Source of the DNA: Stutzerimonas stutzeri
GTDB lineage: Bacteria > Pseudomonadota > Gammaproteobacteria > Pseudomonadales > Pseudomonadaceae
DNA: 64,000 bases
Direction of reading: 5' to 3'
Assembly: GCF_038561965.1 (NCBI RefSeq)
Contig: NZ_CP139348.1
Coordinates: forward strand, 3,162,001 to 3,226,000
The translations under genes were made by a program, and so were the position numbers. The notes under the pieces are model-generated. The model made no database searches, had not been told where the DNA came from, and saw nothing but the letters and a program-made list of their open reading frames with translations. Shown in pieces: positions 26,512 to 35,036 of the stretch. Within the stretch, counting starts at the first letter, position 1. Each line of letters begins with the position of its first letter.

Positions 26512-26739
26512 ATGCAAAGCGAACGCCGTATCCAGACCGAGAACCGCATCCGCGAACTGCGCGAATCACTCAACGAACTGGAAGCCCAGCTCGAACAGAT
26601 CGACGCCCATGAGCAACAGGCTCAGCACAGAGAGATTGATCGACTGGATGACTACATCGACGCCGTCGACACGCGCTTCAACAGCCTGCAAGTGTTCTGG
26701 AACTCCCTGAAACACGAATGGCTGAAAGCAAAACCCTGA
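26512..26739 (+). CDS. Small coiled-coil protein
   Basis: A 75-residue protein, almost entirely a predicted coiled coil (RIRELRESLNELEAQLEQID and onward) with no membrane segment. The ATG at 26512 has a GGAGG ribosome-binding site and is preferred to an upstream in-frame codon overlapping the symporter gene. It lies 19 bases after the symporter stop and 21 bases before the PstS-like gene, so co-transcription is likely. It could be a partner of either, but that is inference. Confidence 0.65.
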   Translation: MQSERRIQTENRIRELRESLNELEAQLEQIDAHEQQAQHREIDRLDDYIDAVDTRFNSLQVFWNSLKHEWLKAKP

Positions 26740-26760
26740 GCCAGCAAGAGGAGCGACAGC

Positions 26761-27723
26761 ATGCACGCCAATTCCGGCCCGCTTCTGCTGGTCAGCATTA
26801 CGCTGGGACTGCATTTGGTATTGAACCCATCTGCGAGTGCCGCTGAGGCGACCAATCCCGGGTTGCTCATCGATGGCTCCAGTACCGTCTACCCATTGAC
26901 CAGGGAAGCCATGCGCCGCTTTCAGCGCGCGCGGCCTGGGCATGCGATAGACGTAGCCTTTTCGGGAACCAGCGCGGGCTTCCGTCGCTTCTGTGCCGGC
27001 GAGACGGACGTCAACGACGCCTCCCGCGAGATGACTGCCGAAGAGCAAGCGCAGTGCGCGGAGAACGGGGTGCGCTATCGGAAAATCCCGTTGGCGATGG
27101 ACGCGATTACCGTGGTGGTAAACCCGAGCAACGATTGGGCAGCACAGATTACCGTCGAGGAACTGAACAAACTTTGGGCTCCGGCTGCAGAGGCCAAGAT
27201 CATGCGCTGGAACCAGCTGCGCGCGGACTGGCCGGATCGGCCGATCAAGCTGTTCGGTCGCGGCCAGGATTCGGGCACCTACGACGTCTTCACTGAAGAA
27301 ATCGTCGGCAAGGCCCATCGCAGTCGTCAGGACTACACGGCCAGCGAGGACGAGGAGGAGCTCGCTGCCGGGATTGCCGGCGAACCCGATGCTCTCGGTT
27401 TCTTCGGCATTGGCGCCTATCACCGGCACTGGGATGCGTTGAAGCTGCTGGCCATCGACAGTGGCAACGGACCGGTGTATCCGACGCTGGCCACGGTCAG
27501 CAACGCGCAATATCGACCGCTGACACGGCCGCTGTTCATCTATCTCAATGAACAGAGCCTGCAGCACAAGCCAGTCACCAGAGCGTTCGTCCAGCACTAT
27601 CTGGAAGGCTTGCCTGGCTGGATCCATTTCACCGGCTACATGCCGCTGCGCGCGGAAACCTACGCGCGCAGCCTTGAGTTGCTCGGCGAAGCGTCGACAG
27701 CGAGCCTGCCGGACGCCAGGTAA
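26761..27723 (+). CDS. PstS-like phosphate-binding periplasmic protein
   Basis: A 320-residue secreted protein with a signal peptide ending near residue 29 (LNPSASAAE). The mature part is PBP-like: LLIDGSSTVYPLTREAMRRF near 37, FSGTSAGFRRFCAGETDVNDASR near 65-88, and GQDSGTYDVFTEEI near 165-178, the phosphate-binding signature of the PstS superfamily. No PstCAB permease is nearby, so it may instead serve as an alkaline-phosphatase-type or solo binding protein. It lies with a Na/Pi symporter and is convergent with PPK2. Confidence 0.8.
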   Translation: MHANSGPLLLVSITLGLHLVLNPSASAAEATNPGLLIDGSSTVYPLTREAMRRFQRARPGHAIDVAFSGTSAGFRRFCAGETDVNDASREMTAEEQAQCAENGVRYRKIPLAMDAITVVVNPSNDWAAQITVEELNKLWAPAAEAKIMRWNQLRADWPDRPIKLFGRGQDSGTYDVFTEEIVGKAHRSRQDYTASEDEEELAAGIAGEPDALGFFGIGAYHRHWDALKLLAIDSGNGPVYPTLATVSNAQYRPLTRPLFIYLNEQSLQHKPVTRAFVQHYLEGLPGWIHFTGYMPLRAETYARSLELLGEASTASLPDAR

Positions 27724-27733
27724 GCAGGATCGC

Positions 27734-28660
27734 TCAGTAGACGGCCGGGACGATCATGCTGTCCGGCACCGGGTTGCGCAGGTAGTCGGCGTTGTAAACG
27801 CGCTCGGGCAGTTTTACCGGCGCACGTTCGACTTCACCGTAAGGCAGCTGACTGAGCAGATGGGTGATGCAATTGAGGCGTGCGCGCTTCTTGTCGTCGG
27901 CCTCGACAATCCACCAGGGTGCATCCGCGATATGCGTGCGCTCGAGCATGATTTCCTTGGCGCGCGTATAGGCTTCCCAGCAGCGCCGGGATTCGAGATC
28001 CATCGGGCTGAGTTTCCACTGTTTCAACGGGTCGTGTATGCGCGCCAGAAAGCGCCGGTTCTGCTCGTCATCGGAGATCGAGAACCAGTACTTGATGAGG
28101 ATGATGCCCGAGCGCACCAGCATCCGTTCGAACTCCGGCACCGAACGGAAGAACTCGTCGTATTCGTCGTCAGTGCAAAAACCCATCACTTTCTCGACGC
28201 CGGCGCGGTTGTACCAGCTGCGGTCGAACAGGACCATCTCACCGGCGGCAGGAAGATGGGAAACGTAGCGCTGGAAGTACCATTGGGTACGCTCGCGATC
28301 GTTCGGTGCTGGCAACGCCGCGACGCGGCAGATGCGCGGGTTGAGCCGCTGCGTTACACGCTTGATGACGCCACCCTTGCCCGCGGCATCCCGCCCCTCG
28401 AAGAGCACCACGACGCGCAACTTGTGATGCACGATCCAGTCCTGCAGCTTGACCAGCTCACCCTGCAATCGCAGCAGTTCCGAAAAGTACGCCCGCCGGG
28501 ACAATCCCACGCCTGGCGGCTGCGGCAACCCCTCGCGTGCGATCAGGGCATCCATGCGCAGGTCGTCCAGCTCCATTTCCAGCTCTTCGTCGAGGCTGTC
28601 CTGAAACTCGTGCAACAGGTGTTGGTAGACATCGTGCGAGCTGCGCATATCGTCGGTCAT
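27734..28660 (-). CDS. ppk2: Polyphosphate kinase 2 (PPK2)
   Basis: A 308-residue PPK2-family kinase. Walker A is FEGRDAAGKGGVIKR near 85-99; the lid/Walker-B region is VLFDRSWYNRAGVEKVMG near 150. PPK2 enzymes transfer phosphate between polyphosphate and nucleoside diphosphates. The ATG at 28660 (MTDDMRSS) with GGAAG upstream is preferred to 28693. It ends 10 bases from the stop of the PstS-like gene on the other strand and so belongs to a phosphate-related group. Confidence 0.9.
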   Translation of the reverse strand: MTDDMRSSHDVYQHLLHEFQDSLDEELEMELDDLRMDALIAREGLPQPPGVGLSRRAYFSELLRLQGELVKLQDWIVHHKLRVVVLFEGRDAAGKGGVIKRVTQRLNPRICRVAALPAPNDRERTQWYFQRYVSHLPAAGEMVLFDRSWYNRAGVEKVMGFCTDDEYDEFFRSVPEFERMLVRSGIILIKYWFSISDDEQNRRFLARIHDPLKQWKLSPMDLESRRCWEAYTRAKEIMLERTHIADAPWWIVEADDKKRARLNCITHLLSQLPYGEVERAPVKLPERVYNADYLRNPVPDSMIVPAVY

Positions 28661-28850
28661 GGCCGGCTTCCGGTAAGCGTGATGGAGCGCCACGCATAAA
28701 GGTGGCGCAAACTCACGCTAGCCAGCGGCGATGACGGGATCATGACCGAAGCGCTGCAGGCTCGACGCCGAGGATAAGCGGACGTCGGCGGCGCTTGAAT
28801 CGTCGGGCAATTCCGGTAGGCTCGCACCTTTCTCATAGGAGTACGCCCAA

Positions 28851-29132
28851 ATGGCTCGAGCCACCGCACGCCACATCCTGGTTTCCACCGAAGCCAAGTG
28901 CAATGAACTGAAAACTGCCATCGAAGGCGGCGCCGATTTCGCCGAGGTTGCCAAGGAAAACTCCAGCTGCCCGTCCAGCCGTCAAGGCGGCGACCTGGGT
29001 TCGTTCGGTCCCGGCCAGATGGTCAAGGAATTCGACACTGTGGTGTTCAGCGCCCCGATCAACGTCGTCCAGGGCCCGGTGAAAACGCAGTTCGGTTATC
29101 ACCTGCTGGAAGTGACCAGCCGCCAGGACTGA
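28851..29132 (+). CDS. ppiC: Parvulin-type peptidyl-prolyl isomerase PpiC
   Basis: A single-domain parvulin of 93 residues (ARHILVSTEAKCNELKTAIE near 6; FGPGQMVKEFDTVVFSA near 52; VKTQFGYHLLEVT at the end), the usual length of PpiC. It isomerises X-Pro bonds to assist folding in the cytoplasm. TAGGAG precedes the ATG, and an intrinsic terminator follows at 29143. It appears monocistronic. Confidence 0.92.
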   Translation: MARATARHILVSTEAKCNELKTAIEGGADFAEVAKENSSCPSSRQGGDLGSFGPGQMVKEFDTVVFSAPINVVQGPVKTQFGYHLLEVTSRQD

Positions 29133-29142
29133 TCACGTTGTC

Positions 29143-29168
29143 TGTCCCTGCACCGAGGTGCAGGGACA
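29143..29168 (+). terminator. Terminator after ppiC
   Basis: TGTCCCTGCACC-GA-GGTGCAGGGACA forms a perfect 12-bp stem 10 bases after the ppiC stop. The tail (CTACTTG) is only weakly T-rich. It lies before the convergent chemoreceptor gene. Confidence 0.65.
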
Positions 29169-29222
29169 CTACTTGAAGCTGGATAGACGCCCGCCCCGCC
29201 CCCCGCTACGCCCGCACATTGA

Positions 29223-30818
29223 TCACGACTCCAGACGGAAGCGCCCGGTCAGTGCCTTGAGCCCTTTCATGCTCTGCATGATGGTATTTCCCGATGCCGC
29301 GGTGTCGTGCGTGACGCCTGCCGCCTGATCGGCGACCTGGGCGATGCGCGTCAACGACTGGTTCATGTCTTCGGCAACCTGCGACTGCTCCTCGGCTGCC
29401 GTAGCGATCTGGTTGGTCATGCCGCGAATGGTCTGCACAGCGCCGACAATCTGCCCCAACGCGTGCTGGGCTGCCTCGATCTGCGTAAGCGTGATCGCGC
29501 TGCTCTGCCGCGATGCATCCATGGCGTGACCGGCGCGGGTCGCCTGGCTCTGCAGACGCTCGACCAGCACGCTGACCTCCTTGGCCGAGCTCTGAGTGCG
29601 GCTGGCAAGGCTGCGAACTTCGTCGGCAACCACCGCGAAACCACGACCCTGCTCACCGGCACGGGCAGCTTCGATAGCAGCATTGAGGGCCAGCAGATTG
29701 GTCTGCTCGGCAATCCCGCTGATCACGTTGAGTACCTTGCCGATCTCGTGACTGTCTTGCACCAGCTGCTGCATCACATCGGACAGACCGTCGACATGGC
29801 CGCTGAGTGTGCGGATGGCACCAACGGATTCGTTCATTACCGCGCTGCCGGAATTGGTTTCCTGCTCGGCAACGTCCGCAGCATTGGCGGCCTCAATGGT
29901 GCTCCGGGCCACCTCGTGCGAGGTCGCCAGCATTTCGTTCATGGCGGTAGCGACCTGGTCGATCTCAGCCTGCTGGCCTTCCACGTTGCGCGCGCTGTCG
30001 CCGGCCAGACCAGCCATGCGCACGCACTGCGCGTCGGCATCATCAGCGGCCTGCCGCACGCCCGTGATCATTTCGCCCACCTGCCTCAGCAAGCGGTTGT
30101 AAGCCAGCGTGATCAAGCCCATTTCATCATCGGCGTGACGCACCTGTAGCGGCGAAGAGAAATCTCCCTGGCTGACCTTCTCCAGGCGGCTGCGCAGCTG
30201 GTCGACCTGCAACATCAACCAGTTCATACCGGCAATCCGGCCCAGGATGACCAGCACCAGTATGCACAAGGTGGAACCCAGGGCGACCCAGAGTTGCTGC
30301 GAAGCGCTGCGATTGGTCTCTGCGGAGATAAGCGACACCACTTCATTGGCGGCGGCGAGAATGTCGTTGGAGTCGGCGGCGATAGCCTTTACATCGGCGC
30401 TTTGCCCTACGGCCAACGCCTGCACCGCAGGGCGGTAACGCTGCCATATCTGGTCGACACGCTGCAGGTGCGGCTGCGCGTTGGCCAGTTCCACCGGGGC
30501 GATACCCTGAGCACGGTCACCATTGAGCAACAGCCGATGCGACTGTTCGAAGCGCTGGATGGTCTTGTCGACATCCGCGGGGCTGCCAATGCCCTGCGCC
30601 GCCAACAGTGCTTCCTTCATCATTTTCTGGCTGAGCATGCGCTGCGCGCCGGCCATGTCGATCTGGCTGGCGTCCTTGCTCGACATGAACAGCACACCGG
30701 CCGTCAATGCCGCACAGAAGAAGATCAGGCTGTAAGAGAAGAAAAACTGATGGTTGATGGTACGTAGACCCAGCCCGCGTAAAAGGGACTGAATAACGTT
30801 CGCCAAGGTGCTGGTCAT
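29223..30818 (-). CDS. Methyl-accepting chemotaxis protein with PilJ-type sensor domain
   Basis: A 531-residue chemoreceptor. Transmembrane segment 1 lies near 25-45. The periplasmic region carries the PilJ/NIT-like signature MAGAQRMLSQKMMKEAL near 56-72. Transmembrane segment 2 is near 185-205, then HAMP, then a cytoplasmic coiled coil with the signalling tip EQTNLLALNAAIEAARAGE near 360-380. It should signal through CheA/CheW to flagella or pili; the ligand is unknown. The ATG at 30818 (MTSTLANV) has GGAA at proper spacing and is preferred to 30830. No che genes are nearby. Confidence 0.9.
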   Translation of the reverse strand: MTSTLANVIQSLLRGLGLRTINHQFFFSYSLIFFCAALTAGVLFMSSKDASQIDMAGAQRMLSQKMMKEALLAAQGIGSPADVDKTIQRFEQSHRLLLNGDRAQGIAPVELANAQPHLQRVDQIWQRYRPAVQALAVGQSADVKAIAADSNDILAAANEVVSLISAETNRSASQQLWVALGSTLCILVLVILGRIAGMNWLMLQVDQLRSRLEKVSQGDFSSPLQVRHADDEMGLITLAYNRLLRQVGEMITGVRQAADDADAQCVRMAGLAGDSARNVEGQQAEIDQVATAMNEMLATSHEVARSTIEAANAADVAEQETNSGSAVMNESVGAIRTLSGHVDGLSDVMQQLVQDSHEIGKVLNVISGIAEQTNLLALNAAIEAARAGEQGRGFAVVADEVRSLASRTQSSAKEVSVLVERLQSQATRAGHAMDASRQSSAITLTQIEAAQHALGQIVGAVQTIRGMTNQIATAAEEQSQVAEDMNQSLTRIAQVADQAAGVTHDTAASGNTIMQSMKGLKALTGRFRLES

Positions 30819-31111
30819 GGAGTATTCCAACTACAGGAAAGAAAGCGCCGCCAGCGTCCGAAGGCGTCGCACCTACCCCTGTTCTCGGCCGCTGCAAGAG
30901 CAACTTGATACCGTTTATCACCTATCTGAAAGCCCCGCCGCAGCTGGGTTTGCTATTTTTTTTCGCGCTCATTTTCCGGCGTTTCGCATGCTGATGCAGA
31001 TCAACGAAAAACACCCTAACACGTCGTTTTTTTGGCCTGGATACGACACAGCGACTAAGGTCAGGTGACGCGGGGCGACTCGCAGATGATGGGACGACCG
31101 AGGATCAGGCC

Positions 31112-31483
31112 ATGTTTCAGGTATCGCGCAGAGGCGAAAACCGCATCGATATCGACTTCTCCGGCAAGCTGGACAGCCAGGCCATGCGCGCCGCGCTGGA
31201 CGACCTGTTGTTCAAATCAGAAGGCATCAGCCATGGCCAAATGCTCTTTCGCATCGGCGAGTTCGATCTGCCCACCCTTGGCGCGATCGGTGTCGAACTG
31301 TCTCGCTTGCCACACCTGTTCCGCTTCATCCGGCGCTTCGATCGCTGCGCGGTGGTATCTGGCAAAGAGTGGCTGCGAAGGGCCAGTGAGATCGAGGGCG
31401 CCATGATTCCAGGCCTGACAGTAAAAGCATTCGATGAACATCAGGGCGTGGATGCGCACAGCTGGCTGAGCAGCCTCGGCTGA
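31112..31483 (+). CDS. SpoIIAA/STAS-like protein
   Basis: A 123-residue soluble protein of the SpoIIAA-like fold (FSGKLDSQAMRAALDDLL near 17; RFDRCAVVSGKEWLRR near 75). Such proteins often bind lipids or act as partners in regulatory phosphorelays, but this member has no clear phosphorylatable Ser in the usual place and no anti-sigma partner beside it. Ribosome-binding site AGGATCAGG. It is convergent with the second CAP gene, 13 bases apart. Confidence 0.7.
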   Translation: MFQVSRRGENRIDIDFSGKLDSQAMRAALDDLLFKSEGISHGQMLFRIGEFDLPTLGAIGVELSRLPHLFRFIRRFDRCAVVSGKEWLRRASEIEGAMIPGLTVKAFDEHQGVDAHSWLSSLG

Positions 31484-31496
31484 GTCAGCGCTCCAC

Positions 31497-32387
31497 CTAG
31501 CGAGGCGCGCCGAAGACCTGAGTCCAGTAGCTCATAGCGGCGCTGTCCTGATTCGTGGCATAAGCCGCGCCCATCTGCGTAAAGTCCGGATTCATGATGT
31601 TGCTGCAGTGCCCAGGACTGGCCAGCCACCCCGCCATCACCTGTTCCGCCGAGCCCTGCCCCGCTGCGATGTTCTCGCCGATTCGCTGCCAGGCATAACC
31701 GGCACGGCCGGCGCGGTCGCTCACATGGCTGCCGTCCGGTGCCTGGTGGCTGAAGTAGTCCTGCCTGGCCATGTCGCGGCTATGGGCCAGTGCAGTATCA
31801 CCCAGCTTGGCATTCCAGCTCAGGGCTGGTGCCGACTCAAAGCGCTTGCTGCCACAATTGCGAGGTCTGGCCCGCACCTGGTTGACCTGTTGCAGGATAT
31901 CCCTGCCGACTTGCTGCCAATCCCCGAGGTCAGGTGCCAACATGGGCTGAGCCAAGAGCACCTGCCAAGTGTTGCCCTTGTGCGAGACGCCGATCTCGGC
32001 GAATTCTTCGCTGCGCAGCGGCTCGCAGTACCGCTGCTTCAAGGCTCGCATGGCGGCCTGCGCATTCCTTGGGCCCGAAACCGAGATGGCCTGCAGCTTC
32101 GCTGGTCGGTAGCCCGACGCTTGCAAGGCTTGCTGCAGCTGCGCTCCGCTGCTCGCTGGCGTTATCACCAATGCTTCGTTGGGGGCCAGTGGTCCGGCTG
32201 CGCTCGGTTTACTGCCGCCACAGGCTTCGGTGGCTCCGCGGAATTCGTTGATCAAGCTCACCAATGGGTCGGTCTCCTGCGCGGCGGCCGGGTTTCCGAG
32301 GAAGGCGGTCGCTATCAGCACGGCGCCAGCCCCCAACGGAGCCGGGGTGGCCGGCCTCGCCTGTGCTTTCGAGTCATGAGAAGTCAT
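31497..32387 (-). CDS. Secreted CAP/SCP-domain protein (paralogue 2)
   Basis: A 296-residue secreted protein. A signal/anchor segment lies near 18-38 (GAGAVLIATAFLGNPAAAQ), after a 16-residue polar leader. The C-terminal CAP domain holds AHSRDMARQDYFSHQAPDG, IGENIAAGQG and WLASPGHCSNIMNPDFTQMG, matching the paralogue at 7080-7916 almost motif for motif. The N-terminal half also shares the pattern LVSLINEFRG / C / ISVSGPRNAQAAM. Both copies are within 25 kb, so a duplication is likely. AGGTGA precedes the ATG. Role unknown. Confidence 0.85.
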   Translation of the reverse strand: MTSHDSKAQARPATPAPLGAGAVLIATAFLGNPAAAQETDPLVSLINEFRGATEACGGSKPSAAGPLAPNEALVITPASSGAQLQQALQASGYRPAKLQAISVSGPRNAQAAMRALKQRYCEPLRSEEFAEIGVSHKGNTWQVLLAQPMLAPDLGDWQQVGRDILQQVNQVRARPRNCGSKRFESAPALSWNAKLGDTALAHSRDMARQDYFSHQAPDGSHVSDRAGRAGYAWQRIGENIAAGQGSAEQVMAGWLASPGHCSNIMNPDFTQMGAAYATNQDSAAMSYWTQVFGAPR

Positions 32388-32535
32388 AGGTCACCTGTAA
32401 GCCTGCGGTTAGTCATGCTGACCGCACTCGTCCGTCAGCGATCCACACGGTGAAGTCACCTGACGGCGGACAGCCCGAGCAAAGATGCGATGATTAAGGC
32501 AAAGCCGTATCTGACTTCGCACACGACCCGGCCCA

Positions 32536-33270
32536 ATGACGCTCTCCGACTTTCTCCTCTTCGCCCTTCCGGCGATCTTTCTGACCGGCCTGTCCAAAGG
32601 CGGCTTCGGCGGCGCGCTGGGCGGCATTGCCGTACCGCTGCTGGCCCTGGCCATCTCCCCAAAACAGGCAGCGGCCGTCATGCTGCCGATCCTCTGCCTG
32701 GCGGATGTCGTCGGCCTCAGGGCGTACATCGGCAGCTGGGATGTAGCGAATCTGAAAGTGATGATGCCGGGCGCCCTGATTGGCATTGCGCTGGGCTCGC
32801 TGACCTTTGGCATGCTCGACGAACGCATGATTGGCCTGATGATGGGCGCCATTGCGGTAGGGTTCGTCGTACTGGGGCTTTTCTCGGGAAACAACAAGCC
32901 ACGCCCTCTGCAACGCGGGCGCGGCACCTTGTTGTCTTCGATTGCCGGGTTCACCAGTTTCGTTGCGCACGCCGGCGGACCGCCGATCATGATGCACCTG
33001 CTGCCACAGCAGCTGGACAAGCTGCGCTACGTGGCAACGATCAACCTGTTCTTTCTAATGACCAACGCCATCAAGCTGATTCCCTACGCCGCGCTCGGCC
33101 AGTTCAGCCGCGAAAACCTGCTGCTGAGCCTGACGCTCGCTCCGGTCGTGCCGTTTGGTGTATGGGCTGGGCTCTGGCTGAACAAACGTATCAACCACAC
33201 CTGGTTCTACCGAATCGCTCGCGTTGGCATGCTGGTAGCCGGGCTGCAGCTGATCTGGAAGAACCTGTAA
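32536..33270 (+). CDS. TauE/SafE-family sulfite/organosulfur exporter
   Basis: A 244-residue polytopic membrane protein with about eight segments and the family repeat GLSKGGFGGALGGIAVP near 16 and FTSFVAHAGGPPIMMHLLP near 138 (the second repeat with HAGGPP). TauE/SafE proteins export sulfite, sulfoacetate or similar anions; the substrate is not inferable. It stands alone, divergent from the second CAP gene. Confidence 0.85.
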   Translation: MTLSDFLLFALPAIFLTGLSKGGFGGALGGIAVPLLALAISPKQAAAVMLPILCLADVVGLRAYIGSWDVANLKVMMPGALIGIALGSLTFGMLDERMIGLMMGAIAVGFVVLGLFSGNNKPRPLQRGRGTLLSSIAGFTSFVAHAGGPPIMMHLLPQQLDKLRYVATINLFFLMTNAIKLIPYAALGQFSRENLLLSLTLAPVVPFGVWAGLWLNKRINHTWFYRIARVGMLVAGLQLIWKNL

Positions 33271-33514
33271 GGCCCCGGCCAGACACAACGGCGGGGCGGC
33301 ATTTCTGAACGTTCACCGCCGACCTCAGTCGGAAACAGTGAACCCGCTATGACGGAGTCCTCCCCATCCTGAAGTCCCGGGTAGCACCATCGGCATCATT
33401 TTTCTGATCGGCTTGCTGATCGTGATCGGCTTGTTTGCACTGGTGTTCTAACGGTCGTACCCATGCGGCCAGGGGGTTTCATACGCACCTGTGCATATCG
33501 GAAGAATCATCGAC

Positions 33515-33538
33515 GGGCCGCCTCACTCATGGCGGCCC
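33515..33538 (+). terminator. GC hairpin upstream of the MscS-like gene
   Basis: GGGCCGCC-TCACTCAT-GGCGGCCC is an 8-bp perfect stem followed by GCTCGTTT. It probably ends transcripts entering from the TauE side; the T-run is weak. Confidence 0.5.
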
Positions 33539-33568
33539 GCTCGTTTATGGCTCCAGACCCAGACGCCC

Positions 33569-34867
33569 ATGATCAAGCTTTTTCGCCTCGCCAATACGCC
33601 CACTGCCTCGTTTGGCGCATTCGCCCTCGTGATCGCCACTCTGTTGTGCCTCGCGCTGCTGCCAGCGACGCGGACCTGGGCGCAGGAAAGCCTCGCAACT
33701 GTGCGCCTGGATGGGCGCGCACTGTTCCGCATCGGTCCGACCGAGGAGCTCGAGGCCAGGCCCCGTGCGCGACAGGTAGAGCGTCAGCTGGCCGCCGTGC
33801 TTGAAACGCCGCAAGGGGTCACCCCGGCACGCATTGCCCCGACCGAAACCGAAGACGACGGTCTGCAGATCAGCGTGGCGGGTCGACCGTTACTGGTAGT
33901 GTGGCCGGCCGATGCCGAGGCGAACGGACAACCGATCGACCGCCTCGCGCGTGACTGGGCCGCGCTGATCGACCGCGCGCTCGCGACTGCGGTACAACGC
34001 AGAGAGTCGGACCGGGGGCGATTCATTACCTCCGTTCAGTCCAGCGTTGAAACTGCATTTGCACGGCTGCTCGAATCGGCCATCAACATCATCCCGCGAG
34101 TGCTTGCCGCGCTGCTGGTGCTGCTGCTGTTCTGGGGCTTGGCCACCGCGGTTCGCGCACTGATGCGCAAATTGGCCAGCCGGCTGGCCAACGACCTGAC
34201 AGTCGAAAACCTTGTGCACCAGGTGAGTTACTACGCGGTGTGGCTGCTCGGCATCATCGTAGCCGCGAGTGCCTTCGGGCTGGAGCCGAGCACCCTCGCG
34301 ACCGGGCTGGGCCTGACCAGCCTCGCATTGGGTTTCGCCCTCAAGGACATCCTCTCCAATTTCGTAAGTGGCTTGTTGATCCTGACACTGCGGCCGTTCC
34401 AGCTGGGCGATCAGATCATCATTGGCGAAACCGAAGGCAGCGTGGAGCGTATCGAACTGCGCGCCACTCAGATTCGTACCTACGACGGTCGCCGGGTATT
34501 GGTTCCCAACGCCGAAACCTTTACTTCACGCGTGACCAACAACACCGCGGCGCCGGTCCGGCGCGGCAAGGTCGTCTGCACGCTGGGTTATGAGATCGAC
34601 ATCGAGGCGACCAGCAAGGTGATGCGCGAAGCCGCCCAGCGCACCGCCGGCGTGCTCACCACGCCGGAGGTCTCGGTGCGGCTCATTGACCTGGGCCAGA
34701 CGCATCTGGTCTTCGACGTGCAGTTCTGGTGCGACTCGCGTCGCTCTGACTTCGTCGCCACCGCCTCCGAGGTACGCAAGAGCCTGGTTGCCGCGCTGCG
34801 CTCGGCTGGCGTCAGGCTACCGGACCAGGCACAGCAGAACGTCGTGGTGCATACACCAAAGCACTGA
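33569..34867 (+). CDS. MscS-family mechanosensitive channel
   Basis: A 432-residue channel: a signal-like N-terminal segment (18-38), a periplasmic or extracellular region of about 140 residues, then transmembrane helices near 175-195 and 220-240, and the pore helix with GLGLTSLALGFALKDILSNFVSG near 252-275. This is followed by the MscS beta domain (FQLGDQIIIGETEGSVERI near 284) and VLVPNAETFTSRVTNNT. It releases solutes on osmotic downshift. The ATG at 33569 (MIKLFRLANTP) is chosen over an in-frame upstream codon. A terminator-like hairpin precedes it. Confidence 0.88.
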   Translation: MIKLFRLANTPTASFGAFALVIATLLCLALLPATRTWAQESLATVRLDGRALFRIGPTEELEARPRARQVERQLAAVLETPQGVTPARIAPTETEDDGLQISVAGRPLLVVWPADAEANGQPIDRLARDWAALIDRALATAVQRRESDRGRFITSVQSSVETAFARLLESAINIIPRVLAALLVLLLFWGLATAVRALMRKLASRLANDLTVENLVHQVSYYAVWLLGIIVAASAFGLEPSTLATGLGLTSLALGFALKDILSNFVSGLLILTLRPFQLGDQIIIGETEGSVERIELRATQIRTYDGRRVLVPNAETFTSRVTNNTAAPVRRGKVVCTLGYEIDIEATSKVMREAAQRTAGVLTTPEVSVRLIDLGQTHLVFDVQFWCDSRRSDFVATASEVRKSLVAALRSAGVRLPDQAQQNVVVHTPKH

Positions 34868-35036
34868 CTTGGCGCAGCGGCCGCCTCGAAACACCTGCTT
34901 ACCAATGTGCGGCGAGTGCTGATGCCAAGCGCACCTCTCAAGCACAAGCGCACCGGAACCGTGCCAGGCAGCAGCGGTCGAGTGTAGGTCAGCGCGCTAT
35001 ACCGCGGCGAAGACGGTGCAACAGAAGGCAGACCGA

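Noticed and set aside
33383..33451. Hydrophobic frame STIGIIFLIGLLIVIGLFAL ending in TAA, like a small membrane protein
   Set aside because: No ATG, GTG or TTG start precedes the hydrophobic part in this frame after the stop at 33350, and no ribosome-binding site is seen. It could be a decayed microprotein gene but is not supportable.
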